NCBI RefSeq assembly: GCF_000018545.1 | Contig: NC_012586.1 | Span: 1,550,001-1,614,000 of the forward strand | Length of the DNA: 64,000 nt | Direction: 5' to 3' | Source: Sinorhizobium fredii NGR234 | GTDB taxonomy: Bacteria; Pseudomonadota; Alphaproteobacteria; Rhizobiales; Rhizobiaceae | Part shown: in pieces, positions 44,949-53,567 of the stretch | Position numbering within the stretch: position 1 is the stretch's first letter | Layout of the letters: every line of letters begins with the position of its first letter | Program-made: the position numbers and the translations under genes | The notes under the pieces: generated by a model | The model's database searches: none | What the model was told of the DNA's origin: nothing | What the model saw: only the letters and a program-made list of their open reading frames with translations

Positions 44949-45647
44949 ATGACGGGCGGAAGGCAAAGACTGGCGCAACAGGTGATCGACGAGCTGCGCC
45001 GGCAGATCGACGTGGGCAAGTTGAAGGAAGGCGATCAACTGCCGACCGAGCCGCAATTGGAGGCGAGCTTCGGCGTGAGCCGGACCGTGGTGCGCGAGGC
45101 GATCGCCGACCTGCGCGCCGCTGGCTACGTCCGTCCCATCCAGGGCAAGGGCGTCTTTGTCAGCGACCCCAAGGCAAGCCAGCGCTTCAGCCTGACGCCG
45201 GTGGAGATAAGAACCATCCCCGAAACCCTCGAACTCCTTGAATTCCGGCTGGCAACCGAGTGCGAGGCCGCGGCGATCGCCGCCTATCGCAGAACCGCCG
45301 AGCAGGAAGCTGTAATCGCCGCCGCCAACAAGAAAATGGCGCAGCTCATCGACGATGGCAAACCGACCGTCGAGGCCGATTTCGAATTCCATATGGCGAT
45401 CGCGGCAGCCACCAACAACCGCTTCTACCTCGACGTCATGCGTCAGTTCGGGCCGCGCGCCATTCCCCGCAGCCAGTTCACGACTCTTCCAGAGGCTGCC
45501 AACAAGGCCTATCTGCTCGGCGTCCACGAAGAGCATGTCGAGATCGCGACGGCCATTGCCGACCAGGATCCCGAGCGCGCCCGGCAAGCGATGCGCAAGC
45601 ATATCATCGCCAGCCAGCGTCGGTATCGACGGCTCGCCGAGCAATAA
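44949..45647 (+). CDS. FadR-subfamily GntR regulator (first of two)
   Basis: 232 residues from ATG 44949, chosen for the AGAGGGGAACG site directly upstream; ATG 44934 is an alternative. Winged helix (GDQLPTEPQLEASFGVSRTV and VREAIADLRAAGYV) followed by an FCD ligand domain with DFEFHMAIAAATNN and EEHVEIATAI metal-site patterns. Divergent from the family-5 transporter operon and upstream of the mannonate dehydratase-like gene, so it probably represses both until a uronate-type ligand binds. Confidence 0.87.
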   Translation: MTGGRQRLAQQVIDELRRQIDVGKLKEGDQLPTEPQLEASFGVSRTVVREAIADLRAAGYVRPIQGKGVFVSDPKASQRFSLTPVEIRTIPETLELLEFRLATECEAAAIAAYRRTAEQEAVIAAANKKMAQLIDDGKPTVEADFEFHMAIAAATNNRFYLDVMRQFGPRAIPRSQFTTLPEAANKAYLLGVHEEHVEIATAIADQDPERARQAMRKHIIASQRRYRRLAEQ

Positions 45648-45677
45648 TCCGCTCGACAGTCTGAGAAAATTCATATT

Positions 45678-45691
45678 ATGTCATATGACAT
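45678..45691. promoter_or_regulatory. Perfect 14-base palindrome upstream of the mannonate dehydratase-like gene
   Basis: ATGTCATATGACAT is self-complementary and lies 30 bases before the GTG start at 45722, overlapping the half-site TATTATG at 45674-45680. It is a good candidate operator for one of the flanking GntR regulators. Confidence 0.6.
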
Positions 45692-45721
45692 CATCGAATC
45701 CGTATGGGAAGGAGCCTGTCC

Positions 45722-46696
45722 GTGTATGTAGGTACGCAGGTCGCTGCTCGCGACGACGAGGATTACCGGGTCTACGCCCAGCTTGGCGTCAGGAACATCT
45801 CAGCCGATCCGCCGGGCGACCCGGCAAGCTGGACGTTCGAGGATCTGGAACGGCATCGCGACCATGTCGAAAGCTTCGGGCTGGTGCTCGACATGATCCA
45901 GCTCCCCCTGCCCTCGAAGCCGATCGAGAAGGCTTCCTATCCGGATATCCTGCTCGCCGGACCGGAGCGCGATCGCCAGATCGACGCGGTCTGCCGCATG
46001 ATCGAGAACTGCGCCCGGGCCGGCATTCCGGCGGCCAAGTACAATCTGAACCTGATCGGCATCCCCCGCAGCGACATGGAACGCGGCCGTGGCGGCTCGA
46101 TGAACGAAGCTTTCCGCTGGGAGAGGATGGACCAGAACGCTGCGCCTGGACTGGCCGGCGTGCTGTCGGAAGACGAGAACTGGGAGCGCATCGACTATTT
46201 CCTGGAGCGGGTCGTGCCGGTTGCGACGAACAACCGTGTGCGCCTCGCCTGCCATCCGCACGATCCCTACACGCCGCCCGGCTATCGCGGCGTGACGCGC
46301 GTCCTCGGCACGGTCGACGGGCTCAAGAAATTCGTGCAGATGCACGAGAGCCCCTATCATGGACTGAACTTCTGCCAGGGCTCGATCGGCGAGATGCTGG
46401 ACAACCCGCACGAGGAGATCGACGAGGTCATCCGCTGGTTCGGCACGCGCGGCAAGATCTTCAACCTGCACTTCCGCAACATCAGCGGCGGCAAGCTTTC
46501 CTTCATGGAGACCTTCCCCGATGAGGGCGACATGGACATGGTCCGCTCGCTGAAGATCTATCACGAGGTCGGATACGAATATATGGTGATGCCCGACCAC
46601 GTCCCGACGATCAGCGGCCGCGACCCGACCGGCGTCGCCTTCGCCTTCTGCTACGGCTACATTGCCGCCCTCATCGAGTCGCTTTCTGCGAAGTGA
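45722..46696 (+). CDS. Mannonate dehydratase-like protein (UxuA family)
   Basis: 324 residues from GTG 45722, chosen because AAGGAG stands 7 bases upstream and the conserved start YVGTQVAARDDEDY follows at once. TIM-barrel metal enzyme of the UxuA family: LNFCQGSIGEM, IFNLHFRNISGG and VMPDHVPTI are typical active-site strands, and the C-terminus YGYIAALIESL also fits. UxuA dehydrates D-mannonate to 2-keto-3-deoxygluconate in glucuronate breakdown. It is shorter than E. coli UxuA (about 394), so a related acid sugar is possible. A small terminator follows. Confidence 0.8.
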   Translation: MYVGTQVAARDDEDYRVYAQLGVRNISADPPGDPASWTFEDLERHRDHVESFGLVLDMIQLPLPSKPIEKASYPDILLAGPERDRQIDAVCRMIENCARAGIPAAKYNLNLIGIPRSDMERGRGGSMNEAFRWERMDQNAAPGLAGVLSEDENWERIDYFLERVVPVATNNRVRLACHPHDPYTPPGYRGVTRVLGTVDGLKKFVQMHESPYHGLNFCQGSIGEMLDNPHEEIDEVIRWFGTRGKIFNLHFRNISGGKLSFMETFPDEGDMDMVRSLKIYHEVGYEYMVMPDHVPTISGRDPTGVAFAFCYGYIAALIESLSAK

Positions 46697-46743
46697 GCCG
46701 CGAACTAAGCGGCATACTTCTGAACGTTCCTTCCGACCGGCAG

Positions 46744-46768
46744 ACGGGTCTCTTGCGACCCGTTTCTC
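46744..46768 (+). terminator. Possible rho-independent terminator
   Basis: ACGGGTC (46744-46750), loop TCTTGC, GACCCGT (46757-46763), followed by TTCTC. It is a 7-base-pair stem 48 bases after the mannonate dehydratase-like stop. The U-run is short, so strength is doubtful. Confidence 0.5.
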
Positions 46769-46816
46769 GGATGCACGATAATGCGTTCCCCTGCTGACAG
46801 AAGTGTTCCCACGTGA

Positions 46817-46836
46817 TATTATGGTATCCCATAATA
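46817..46836. promoter_or_regulatory. Perfect 8-4-8 palindrome upstream of the second GntR gene
   Basis: TATTATGGTATCCCATAATA has fully complementary 8-base arms around TATC. It lies 79 bases before the ATG of the second GntR gene and repeats the TATTATG half-site seen at 44841 and 45674. It is probably the autoregulatory operator of that gene. Confidence 0.65.
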
Positions 46837-46914
46837 CGCGACGAGCTTTGTCGTCTCGGAGATTCTTATCGATATCGCGCATTTGCCACGGGGTGTTGGC
46901 GGAAGGGAGTGTCC

Positions 46915-47610
46915 ATGAGCGCGTCTGAACAGCCGATGCGGGTACTCCGGCCGGAGAAGACCCTTCGCGAGCTTGCTCTCGAAAAGATGCGCGATGCTAT
47001 CGTCAACATGCATTTCAGAGCCGGCGAACGGCTTGTCGAGCGCGACCTGTGCGATCAGCTCGGGGTGAGCCGGACGATCGTCCGCGAAGTGCTGCGCCAT
47101 TTGGAATCCGAAGGGCTTGTCGCCATCCAGCCGAACCGCGGTCCGATCGTCGCCGAGACGACCCCGGAAGAGGCCCGGCAGATCTACGAGATCCGCGGCG
47201 TGCTCGAAGGCATCGCCGCGAAGGCCTGTGCCGAACAAAGGCACCCGGCCGTGGTGGCCGAGCTCGAGCGCATCCTTGCGCGCATCCGCGCCGCCTATGC
47301 CGCCAACGAACTCGCCGCGGTTCTCAACGCCACGACGGATTTCTACCGCACGCTTTTCGAGAATTCCGGACGCCACGTCGCCTGGGGCATCGTCAATTCG
47401 ATTACGGCCCGGATCAATCATTTGCGGTCCATGACGATCAAGACACCCGACCGTGACAAGCAGGGCCCGGCCCAGATGCAGAAGATCATCGAGGCGATTA
47501 AGGCCGGCGATGGCATGGCGGCCTATGAGGCGGCAAATGTGCATGTCACAAATGCTGCCGCGATCGCCGAGGCGCTTCTGGCGGAACAGCAAGACGCGAA
47601 AGCGGGGTGA
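46915..47610 (+). CDS. FadR-subfamily GntR regulator (second)
   Basis: 231 residues from ATG 46915 after AAGGGAGTG. Winged helix (AGERLVERDLCDQLGVSRTI, VREVLRHLESEGLV) plus FCD domain. It lies on the same strand as the first GntR and the mannonate dehydratase-like gene but behind a terminator-like hairpin and its own palindrome, so it is likely a separate unit. The two regulators are distant paralogues, not copies. Confidence 0.87.
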   Translation: MSASEQPMRVLRPEKTLRELALEKMRDAIVNMHFRAGERLVERDLCDQLGVSRTIVREVLRHLESEGLVAIQPNRGPIVAETTPEEARQIYEIRGVLEGIAAKACAEQRHPAVVAELERILARIRAAYAANELAAVLNATTDFYRTLFENSGRHVAWGIVNSITARINHLRSMTIKTPDRDKQGPAQMQKIIEAIKAGDGMAAYEAANVHVTNAAAIAEALLAEQQDAKAG

Positions 47611-47877
47611 CAGGGTGTCGCTCCTAGTGGTGAAAATCTGACGCTTGGTACCCGGCGCGAATTACCTGTTGCGACCCTGTGCGGTCATCGGAAGCAGTCG
47701 TGGGGATTGGCTCGATTGCGCGCCATTGCAGCCGCTCCGTCCATTGCAATAGCGAGCGTTCCTCCCCATTCTTGCTCGCCTCCAGGTATTCGAACCTGAA
47801 ACGCCCAGATTGCATCCGAGTGCAATTGGTGAAGCTATTGAACACGCCTTGCTTGGGAAAGCGCCGGTCAAGGCTAT

Positions 47878-50787
47878 ATGGCGGCATCGTCGATCCGATC
47901 CCAAAGTGCGGTAGCCGTGAAGGGCCTCAGGAGCCATTTCCTTTGTTATTTGACATCCCATGCGCCATGGGCTCAACCTGCACGCTCTCGTGGGGGCTGT
48001 TGCGTGGAAGATGCATTCCATTTCGGTTCGTTCTCGATAGCGCCCGCCAGGCGCAGCCTGCTACGGAACGGGAGCGTCATCCCGCTGGGAAGCCGTGCCA
48101 TCGATATCCTCCTGTTTCTTCTCTCCCATCCAGGCGAGCTGAAAACCAACGCCGAAATTGTCAGGCAGGTCTGGCCGGACACTTTCGTCGAGGAGGCAAA
48201 TCTACGCGTACACCTCTCCGCGCTTCGGAAAGCGCTGGGGGACACCCAGCGCGAACCCCAATTCATCGCAAACGTTCCGGGACGGGGGTACAGGTTCATT
48301 GCACCGATTGAACGCCGCGGCCGGGCGGTCGTTTCCTCGCCCTCTCTCCTCCGACTGCGCGCCGAGCGTCCCCCGCCCCGCATCTTTGGCCGCGAGCGCG
48401 TCGTGGCGACCATCCTCGACCAGCTCGGCAGGGGACGTCTGGTAACTGTCGCCGGGCCAGGCGGAATAGGAAAATCCACAGTCGCCAGGGCGGTAGTTTC
48501 GAACCTGACCAGCGACAGCGAGGTGCTCTGGATCGACCTGTCGGAGTTTGCGAACGGTGACCTGATCCCGACGGTGGTCGCCTCGGCCTTGGGCGTCCTC
48601 TCCAGAACAGACGACATCATCCGCGATATCGCTTTGGCTCTGCAATCGCGTGCCCTGCTTCTGGTAATGGACAGCTGTGAACATGTGGTGGTCAGCGCAG
48701 CCGAGTTCGTGGAGAACCTCCTGGCGGACACGGCAAACCTCCGCATCCTCGCGACAAGCCGCGAGCCGCTGCGCGCAGAAGGAGAACGGGTCCATCGTCT
48801 CCTCCCCCTTGATGTGCCGCCGCCCGAAGCCGCCGCGGAGAAAGCGCTGACATGGCCAGCCGTCCAGTTGTTCGTCGATCGGGCGGACGCGTGCCTCGGC
48901 GGCTATGAACTCACCGACGACGACGCGCCGTATGTCGTCGAAATCTGCACAAGGCTGGATGGCATCGCCCTCGCGATCGAACTGGCCGCGGGCCGTCTTG
49001 AAGCGATCGGCGTCCATGCGCTGTCCCGATCCCTGACCAACGGCTTCAAGGTACTCACACGAGGACGGCGAACCGCGCTTCCGCGCCACCAGACGCTCCG
49101 TGCCACCTTGGACTGGAGTTATCTCCTCCTGCTGCCACAGGAGCAGCAAGCTCTCAGAGAACTATCTGTCTTTCGCGGGCGCTTCACGCTCGAGGCCGCA
49201 ATCGCCGTCCTCTCGAACCCGGAGGCCGACGAGCTTATCGCCGCCCTCGTTGCCAAATCCCTCCTCGTCGCAGAAACGCCTTTCGAGACACCGCTCTACC
49301 GCCTCCTGGACACGACACGCCTCTATGCGTCCGAGCGACTTCTGGAATCTGGCGACACTCGCACCGTGATGACGAGGTTCGCGCTCTATCTGATCGGCCT
49401 CCTTGAGATTGCGGAGGAGGACTTGTATTCGACGTCGATCGATTGGCCCCAGGATTTCGTGCAACAGGCGCCCGGTCTCCGCGCCGCCCTCGACTGGGCC
49501 TTCGGCGCCGCCGGCGACGACCTCCTCGGCGTCCGCCTCACGGTCGCCGCCCTGCCCCTGTTCTTCCGGCTGTCATTGCTGGACGAGTGCCTTTCGGCCG
49601 TTACTCTTGCGATCAACTATCTGGACCCCCGCCCCGATCTCGACGAACGAAGCAGGATGAAGCTCTATGCCGCCCTCGGCTGGCCGCAGATGCGATCGAC
49701 CGATGCCCCCGAGCATGGCATTGCGGCGTGGACTACGGCGTTGGCAATCGCCGAAAAACTCGGCGACGTCGATCACCAGCTTCGCGCGATCTGGGCGCTC
49801 TGGGTCGATGCGATAAACCGCGCCGAACCCCGCTCGGGCCTTTCGCTCACGGAACGCTTCGCGGTGCTTGCCGCCGACTCCTCCGATCCAGCGGACGCGA
49901 TCGTCGGCAAGCGAATGCGTGGGGCGACCCTGCATTGGCTAGGGCGGCACGACGAGGCGCGAGACCAGCTACAGAAGATGCTGGCCGAATACGAGGGCGT
50001 GCCTCGCAGCCGGCACTCGGTTCGCTTTCAGTTCGATCAGAGGGTGACGGCGAGGATCATTCTGGCCCGCTGCCTATGGGTCCTCGGCGACGAGGACTCG
50101 GCGCTGCGAGAGGTCGAAGAAACCGTCCGCTACGCGACGGACATCCGGCATTATCTCTCGCTCACCAATGTCCTGGCCGAGGCGGCTTGCCCGCTGGCGC
50201 TGCTGGCCGGCCGGGACGACCTGGCGACGGAATACATCCGGTTGCTCCGCGAGCACACGATGGCGCTCTCCCTCGACGTCTGGAACGCCTATGCCGACTG
50301 CTTCGAAGCGGAGCTTCTTCTGCGGGCTGGATGTTACGGCGACTGTGCTCGACAAATTCGGCGGAGCATGGATGTGCTGCGGCAGGCCGGGTTCACTCTC
50401 TTCCTGACGATATTCCAGGTTGTGGAGGCGCAGGCCCTTTCCGGGTTGGGCCTCCACGACGAGGCGCTCCAGATAATCGACGCTGCGCTTCAGCACTGCG
50501 CTTCCTCTGGAGAGCGATGGTGCCTCCCCGAACTTCACCGCGTCGGCGGTCTCATCGCCCTGGAAAAGCAGACCTCGGACGCTTCGTCGTTGTCTCTGAC
50601 GCATTTTCAGGCCGCCCTCGAGGCCGCCAGACAGGATAGTGCGGTTGGCTGGGAACGTCGCGTCGAGCGCGACATGGTTTTCCGACGGCTCTCCTCCGCC
50701 GTTTCCAGGGCCGAAGCGCCTAACGATCACCCTGCTTGTCCGCCCTCGTCACCCAAGGACGACGCTCCCCCGGCCGGAGCCACTTGA
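47878..50787 (+). CDS. Large regulator: OmpR-type winged helix, NB-ARC-type ATPase, TPR-like tail
   Basis: 969 residues. An OmpR-type DNA-binding domain occupies about 48-144 (LGSRAIDILLFLLSHPGELK, LRVHLSALRKALGD and GRGYRFIAP). A STAND ATPase follows: P-loop GPGGIGKST (193-201), Walker B ALLLVMDSCEH, ATSREPL sensor and GIALAIELAAGR. The rest is helical and repeat-like, probably a ligand-sensing solenoid. Such proteins switch on genes after ligand binding and oligomerisation. The first 42 residues look unrelated to the family; GTG 48004 may be the real start. The two genes just downstream share a 30-base upstream box that could be its target. Confidence 0.85.
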   Translation: MAASSIRSQSAVAVKGLRSHFLCYLTSHAPWAQPARSRGGCCVEDAFHFGSFSIAPARRSLLRNGSVIPLGSRAIDILLFLLSHPGELKTNAEIVRQVWPDTFVEEANLRVHLSALRKALGDTQREPQFIANVPGRGYRFIAPIERRGRAVVSSPSLLRLRAERPPPRIFGRERVVATILDQLGRGRLVTVAGPGGIGKSTVARAVVSNLTSDSEVLWIDLSEFANGDLIPTVVASALGVLSRTDDIIRDIALALQSRALLLVMDSCEHVVVSAAEFVENLLADTANLRILATSREPLRAEGERVHRLLPLDVPPPEAAAEKALTWPAVQLFVDRADACLGGYELTDDDAPYVVEICTRLDGIALAIELAAGRLEAIGVHALSRSLTNGFKVLTRGRRTALPRHQTLRATLDWSYLLLLPQEQQALRELSVFRGRFTLEAAIAVLSNPEADELIAALVAKSLLVAETPFETPLYRLLDTTRLYASERLLESGDTRTVMTRFALYLIGLLEIAEEDLYSTSIDWPQDFVQQAPGLRAALDWAFGAAGDDLLGVRLTVAALPLFFRLSLLDECLSAVTLAINYLDPRPDLDERSRMKLYAALGWPQMRSTDAPEHGIAAWTTALAIAEKLGDVDHQLRAIWALWVDAINRAEPRSGLSLTERFAVLAADSSDPADAIVGKRMRGATLHWLGRHDEARDQLQKMLAEYEGVPRSRHSVRFQFDQRVTARIILARCLWVLGDEDSALREVEETVRYATDIRHYLSLTNVLAEAACPLALLAGRDDLATEYIRLLREHTMALSLDVWNAYADCFEAELLLRAGCYGDCARQIRRSMDVLRQAGFTLFLTIFQVVEAQALSGLGLHDEALQIIDAALQHCASSGERWCLPELHRVGGLIALEKQTSDASSLSLTHFQAALEAARQDSAVGWERRVERDMVFRRLSSAVSRAEAPNDHPACPPSSPKDDAPPAGAT

Positions 50788-50800
50788 AATCTGCGTGTCC

Positions 50801-50830
50801 ATTTACATGGATTTACAACTCTCAACTCGT
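50801..50830 (+). promoter_or_regulatory. Conserved 30-base box, copy 1 (upstream of the DJ-1-like gene)
   Basis: Contains ATTTACA at 50801 and again at 50811 (10-base spacing), then CTCAACTCGT. It matches the box at 51540-51569 in 24 of 30 positions. It lies 46 bases before the ATG of the DJ-1-like gene. Tandem half-sites one helical turn apart are typical of OmpR-type winged-helix regulators such as the one encoded upstream. Confidence 0.55.
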
Positions 50831-50876
50831 AGGCCTTCCGCAGTCAGTGCATGATCTGGCGGAAGAGGAGAGTGCA

Positions 50877-51425
50877 ATGGACGGTCCCATCCGTTTTCTC
50901 ATCATCATTGCCGTGGAGGACAGTGATGGAATTTCCAATAGCGGAGTTTGGATACCAAAAATCGCGCCTCCTTATTACCTGTTCAAAGAAGTCCCCGCCG
51001 AGGTCGCCCTGGCAACGCCTTCGGGCGGCTTCGCGGCTCTTCTCGGCCAAACTGGGCATGGTTCTTCCGACCGGGAGCCGTTTGTTCGGCGTTTCCTGTC
51101 TGACCGGGAAGCGCGGGACGATTTGGCCGACACGCTCAGCCTAGGGCAGATTGTCGCTGACGACTTCGATGCCGCATTCTGCGTCGGCTTTTCCGGCTCC
51201 GTCTGGGGAACGCACAGTCGCGGCCCAGGTCCTTTGATCAAAACTTTCTTGGAAGACGGAAAGCCCGTGGCGATCATCCCCGGCCAGCAACTGGAGATCG
51301 CTCCTGAGGGGGCAGGACCGGGTCTTCTCATTATCGGAGACAGCGATCAGTCGCCCGTTCTGGCAGCACACGCGCTCGTGAAGGTGGTGGTCGAGCGCAG
51401 GGAACTCATGGCGAGATCGGCCTGA
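50877..51425 (+). CDS. Degenerate DJ-1/PfpI-family protein
   Basis: 182 residues from ATG 50877, after GAGGAG. The framework is that of type 1 glutamine-amidotransferase-like DJ-1 proteins: APPYYLFKEVPAEVALATPSGG and ADDFDAAFCVGFSG, then GPLIKTFLEDGKPVAIIPGQQ. The nucleophile elbow that normally reads A-x-CHGP is replaced by IIPGQQ, so the catalytic Cys is missing, and the C-terminal part is short. It may be a non-enzymatic sensor, or a decaying gene. It lies behind the large winged-helix regulator with its own conserved box. Confidence 0.65.
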   Translation: MDGPIRFLIIIAVEDSDGISNSGVWIPKIAPPYYLFKEVPAEVALATPSGGFAALLGQTGHGSSDREPFVRRFLSDREARDDLADTLSLGQIVADDFDAAFCVGFSGSVWGTHSRGPGPLIKTFLEDGKPVAIIPGQQLEIAPEGAGPGLLIIGDSDQSPVLAAHALVKVVVERRELMARSA

Positions 51426-51539
51426 CCTACCTTTTTTTGTGCTACGCGCGAGCCAGCCCAGTTCTCCGGTTCTTACAGCCACGTCCGGGCCGAGTATGAT
51501 GACGGCTGCGAGCTTTTGCGGGGGGTCTTCTCAGCTTCA

Positions 51540-51569
51540 ATTTGCACCGATTTACGACGCTTAACTCGT
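51540..51569 (+). promoter_or_regulatory. Conserved 30-base box, copy 2 (upstream of the alpha/beta hydrolase)
   Basis: ATTTGCA at 51540 and ATTTACG at 51550, then CTTAACTCGT; 24 of 30 bases match the copy at 50801-50830. It lies 63 bases before the ATG at 51633. Placement and repeat spacing suggest shared control by one regulator. Confidence 0.55.
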
Positions 51570-51632
51570 CTTCGCGATGAAGCTGCGTCACGTTGTTCCC
51601 ATCGAAAAAGCGCGGAATGAAAGGACGCAGTC

Positions 51633-52610
51633 ATGAATGAGCGGACCATTTCACTCACGGCGCAAACCACGCGACGGGATGGCCTCCTGGCGGGAGGCGC
51701 CGCGCTCGCCGCGATGGCTCCTGCCAATAGCTCTCTCACCGCCGCGAAAGCGGCTCCATCTACAAAGGAGATTCAAATCATGTCGTTCATCAGGACCGAG
51801 GACGGTACGGAAATCTTCTACAAGGACTGGGGACCACGCGAAGCCCAATCCATCGTCTTTCATCACGGGTGGCCGCTGAGCGCCGATGACTGGGACGCCC
51901 AGATGATGTTCTTCCTGGACAAAGGCTATCGCGTCATCGCGCATGACCGCCGCGGCCACGGCCGCTCCACGCAGACCTGGTCCGGAAACGAGATGGACAC
52001 CTATGCGGCCGATGTTGCGGCGCTGACCGATGCACTTGAACTCAGGGACGCGGTCCATGTCGGCCACTCCACGGGCGGCGGCGAGGTCGCGCACTATGTC
52101 GCAAGGGCCAAGTCCGGGCGCGTGGCGAAAGCCGTGCTGATCGGCGCGGTTCCGCCGGTCATGGTGAAGTCGGACAAGAATCCCGGCGGCCTGCCAATCG
52201 AGGTTTTCGACGGCTTCCGCGCCGCGCTCGTCGCCAACCGCGCCCAGTTCTTCCTCGATGTTCCTACCGGACCGTTTTACGGCTTCAACCGCCCCGGCGC
52301 CAAGGTCACCCAAGGTGTTATCGACAATTGGTGGCGGCAAGGCATGATGGGTGGCGCGAAGGCGCATTACGACTGCATCAAGGCCTTTTCCGAGACGGAC
52401 TTCACCGAAGACCTCGAGCGGATAACGGTGCCGACGCTGGTCATGCACGGCGACGACGATCAGATCGTCCCCTATGCCGACTCCGCTCCGCTTGCGGTCA
52501 AGCTCCTGAAGAACGGCACGCTCAAGACCTACGAGGGCCTGCCTCACGGCATGTGCACCACACACCCCGAGATCATCAACGCGGACCTCCTGGACTTTAT
52601 CCGCGACTGA
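51633..52610 (+). CDS. Alpha/beta hydrolase (non-heme chloroperoxidase-like) with Tat leader
   Basis: 325 residues. A twin-arginine leader ([20 protein letters not shown], Arg14-Arg15) precedes the hydrolase, which starts again with its own methionine at residue 50 ([18 protein letters not shown]). Catalytic triad: Ser146 in GHSTGG, Asp in HGDDDQIVP, His in LPHGMCTTH. Family members are esterases or cofactor-free haloperoxidases. Both the ATG at 51633 (AAAGGACG) and the internal ATG at 51780 (AAGGAG) have good ribosome-binding sites, so exported and cytoplasmic forms may both be made. A close paralogue lies at 57074. Confidence 0.87.
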   Translation: MNERTISLTAQTTRRDGLLAGGAALAAMAPANSSLTAAKAAPSTKEIQIMSFIRTEDGTEIFYKDWGPREAQSIVFHHGWPLSADDWDAQMMFFLDKGYRVIAHDRRGHGRSTQTWSGNEMDTYAADVAALTDALELRDAVHVGHSTGGGEVAHYVARAKSGRVAKAVLIGAVPPVMVKSDKNPGGLPIEVFDGFRAALVANRAQFFLDVPTGPFYGFNRPGAKVTQGVIDNWWRQGMMGGAKAHYDCIKAFSETDFTEDLERITVPTLVMHGDDDQIVPYADSAPLAVKLLKNGTLKTYEGLPHGMCTTHPEIINADLLDFIRD

Positions 52611-52766
52611 TCGGCTTACCTTGGCGCGGAGAGCCGCACCGCGACTATAGGTGCGGCTCCACATTCTGTCTGCCCACAAGGCAAGCTATCGGCGGCGCTG
52701 TCCTCATCATGGCGCCGGTGCCATGACCACCCTCAACGCTGCTACTCAAGCGAATAGGAAAGCAAA

Positions 52767-53567
52767 ATGACCCAAGGAACAGCACTTATCACCGGAGCCT
52801 CATCCGGCATCGGCGCGGTTTACGCCGAACGTCTGGCTCGCCGGGGTCACGATCTCATTCTCGTCGCCCGTGACCTCGACCGCCTGAAATCACTAGCCAA
52901 CCGTCTGTCGGGCGATCACGGTGTGGTCGTCACGCCCCTGATTGCAGACCTCACCAGCGCGGCTGATCTGGAACGGGTTGTCGCGAAGCTTCGGGAAGAC
53001 GCCGAGATATCCCTGCTTGTGAACTGTGCCGGCATCGGCCCGAACGGCCCTTTGCTGGGATCGGATCCCAACGGTCTCGGCAAGATGGTCCAACTCAATG
53101 TCGACGTTTTGCATTACTTGACCGCGGCGGCGGCGAAGCTCTTTGCGGCGCGCCGACGAGGAGGAATCATAAACATAGCCTCGGCTGTGGCATTGATACC
53201 TGAGCGCTTCAACGCGACCTATGTTGCGACAAAGGCGTTTGTTCTTGCTCTCACGCAGGCGTTATCCGCAGAACTCGAGCCGCACGGCGTCCGAATGCAA
53301 GCCGTGCTTCCGGGCTTCACGCGCACCGAGATATTCGACAGAGCCGGCATCGACATCAGCGTGATCCCTACGGAGATGATGATGGATGCGGGGGAGATGG
53401 TGGACGCGGCCCTGGCTGGCTTCGATCGTGGCGAGGTGGTGACGATCCCCTCGCTCGCCGACAGCGAACTCTGGGAGCAGCATGAAAGGACAAGACGCGA
53501 CCTCGGACCGCACCTCTCACTGAAGCATGCGGCTGCACGCTATCGGCCGAGAGGAGAGACAAGATGA
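52767..53567 (+). CDS. Short-chain dehydrogenase/reductase
   Basis: 266 residues of the classical SDR family: cofactor motif TGASSGIG (9-16), NCAG at 86-89, catalytic Ser139, Tyr152 and Lys156 in YVATK. It reduces or oxidises a carbonyl/alcohol with NAD(P). The last bases overlap the start of the metallo-beta-lactamase-fold gene, so the two are co-expressed; the upstream hydrolase gene is 156 bases away and may be in the same unit. Confidence 0.88.
   Translation: MTQGTALITGASSGIGAVYAERLARRGHDLILVARDLDRLKSLANRLSGDHGVVVTPLIADLTSAADLERVVAKLREDAEISLLVNCAGIGPNGPLLGSDPNGLGKMVQLNVDVLHYLTAAAAKLFAARRRGGIINIASAVALIPERFNATYVATKAFVLALTQALSAELEPHGVRMQAVLPGFTRTEIFDRAGIDISVIPTEMMMDAGEMVDAALAGFDRGEVVTIPSLADSELWEQHERTRRDLGPHLSLKHAAARYRPRGETR

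Noticed and set aside
51421..51440. A run of seven T after the DJ-1-like stop, suggestive of a terminator
   Set aside because: No hairpin with a convincing stem precedes the T-run, so I did not call it.
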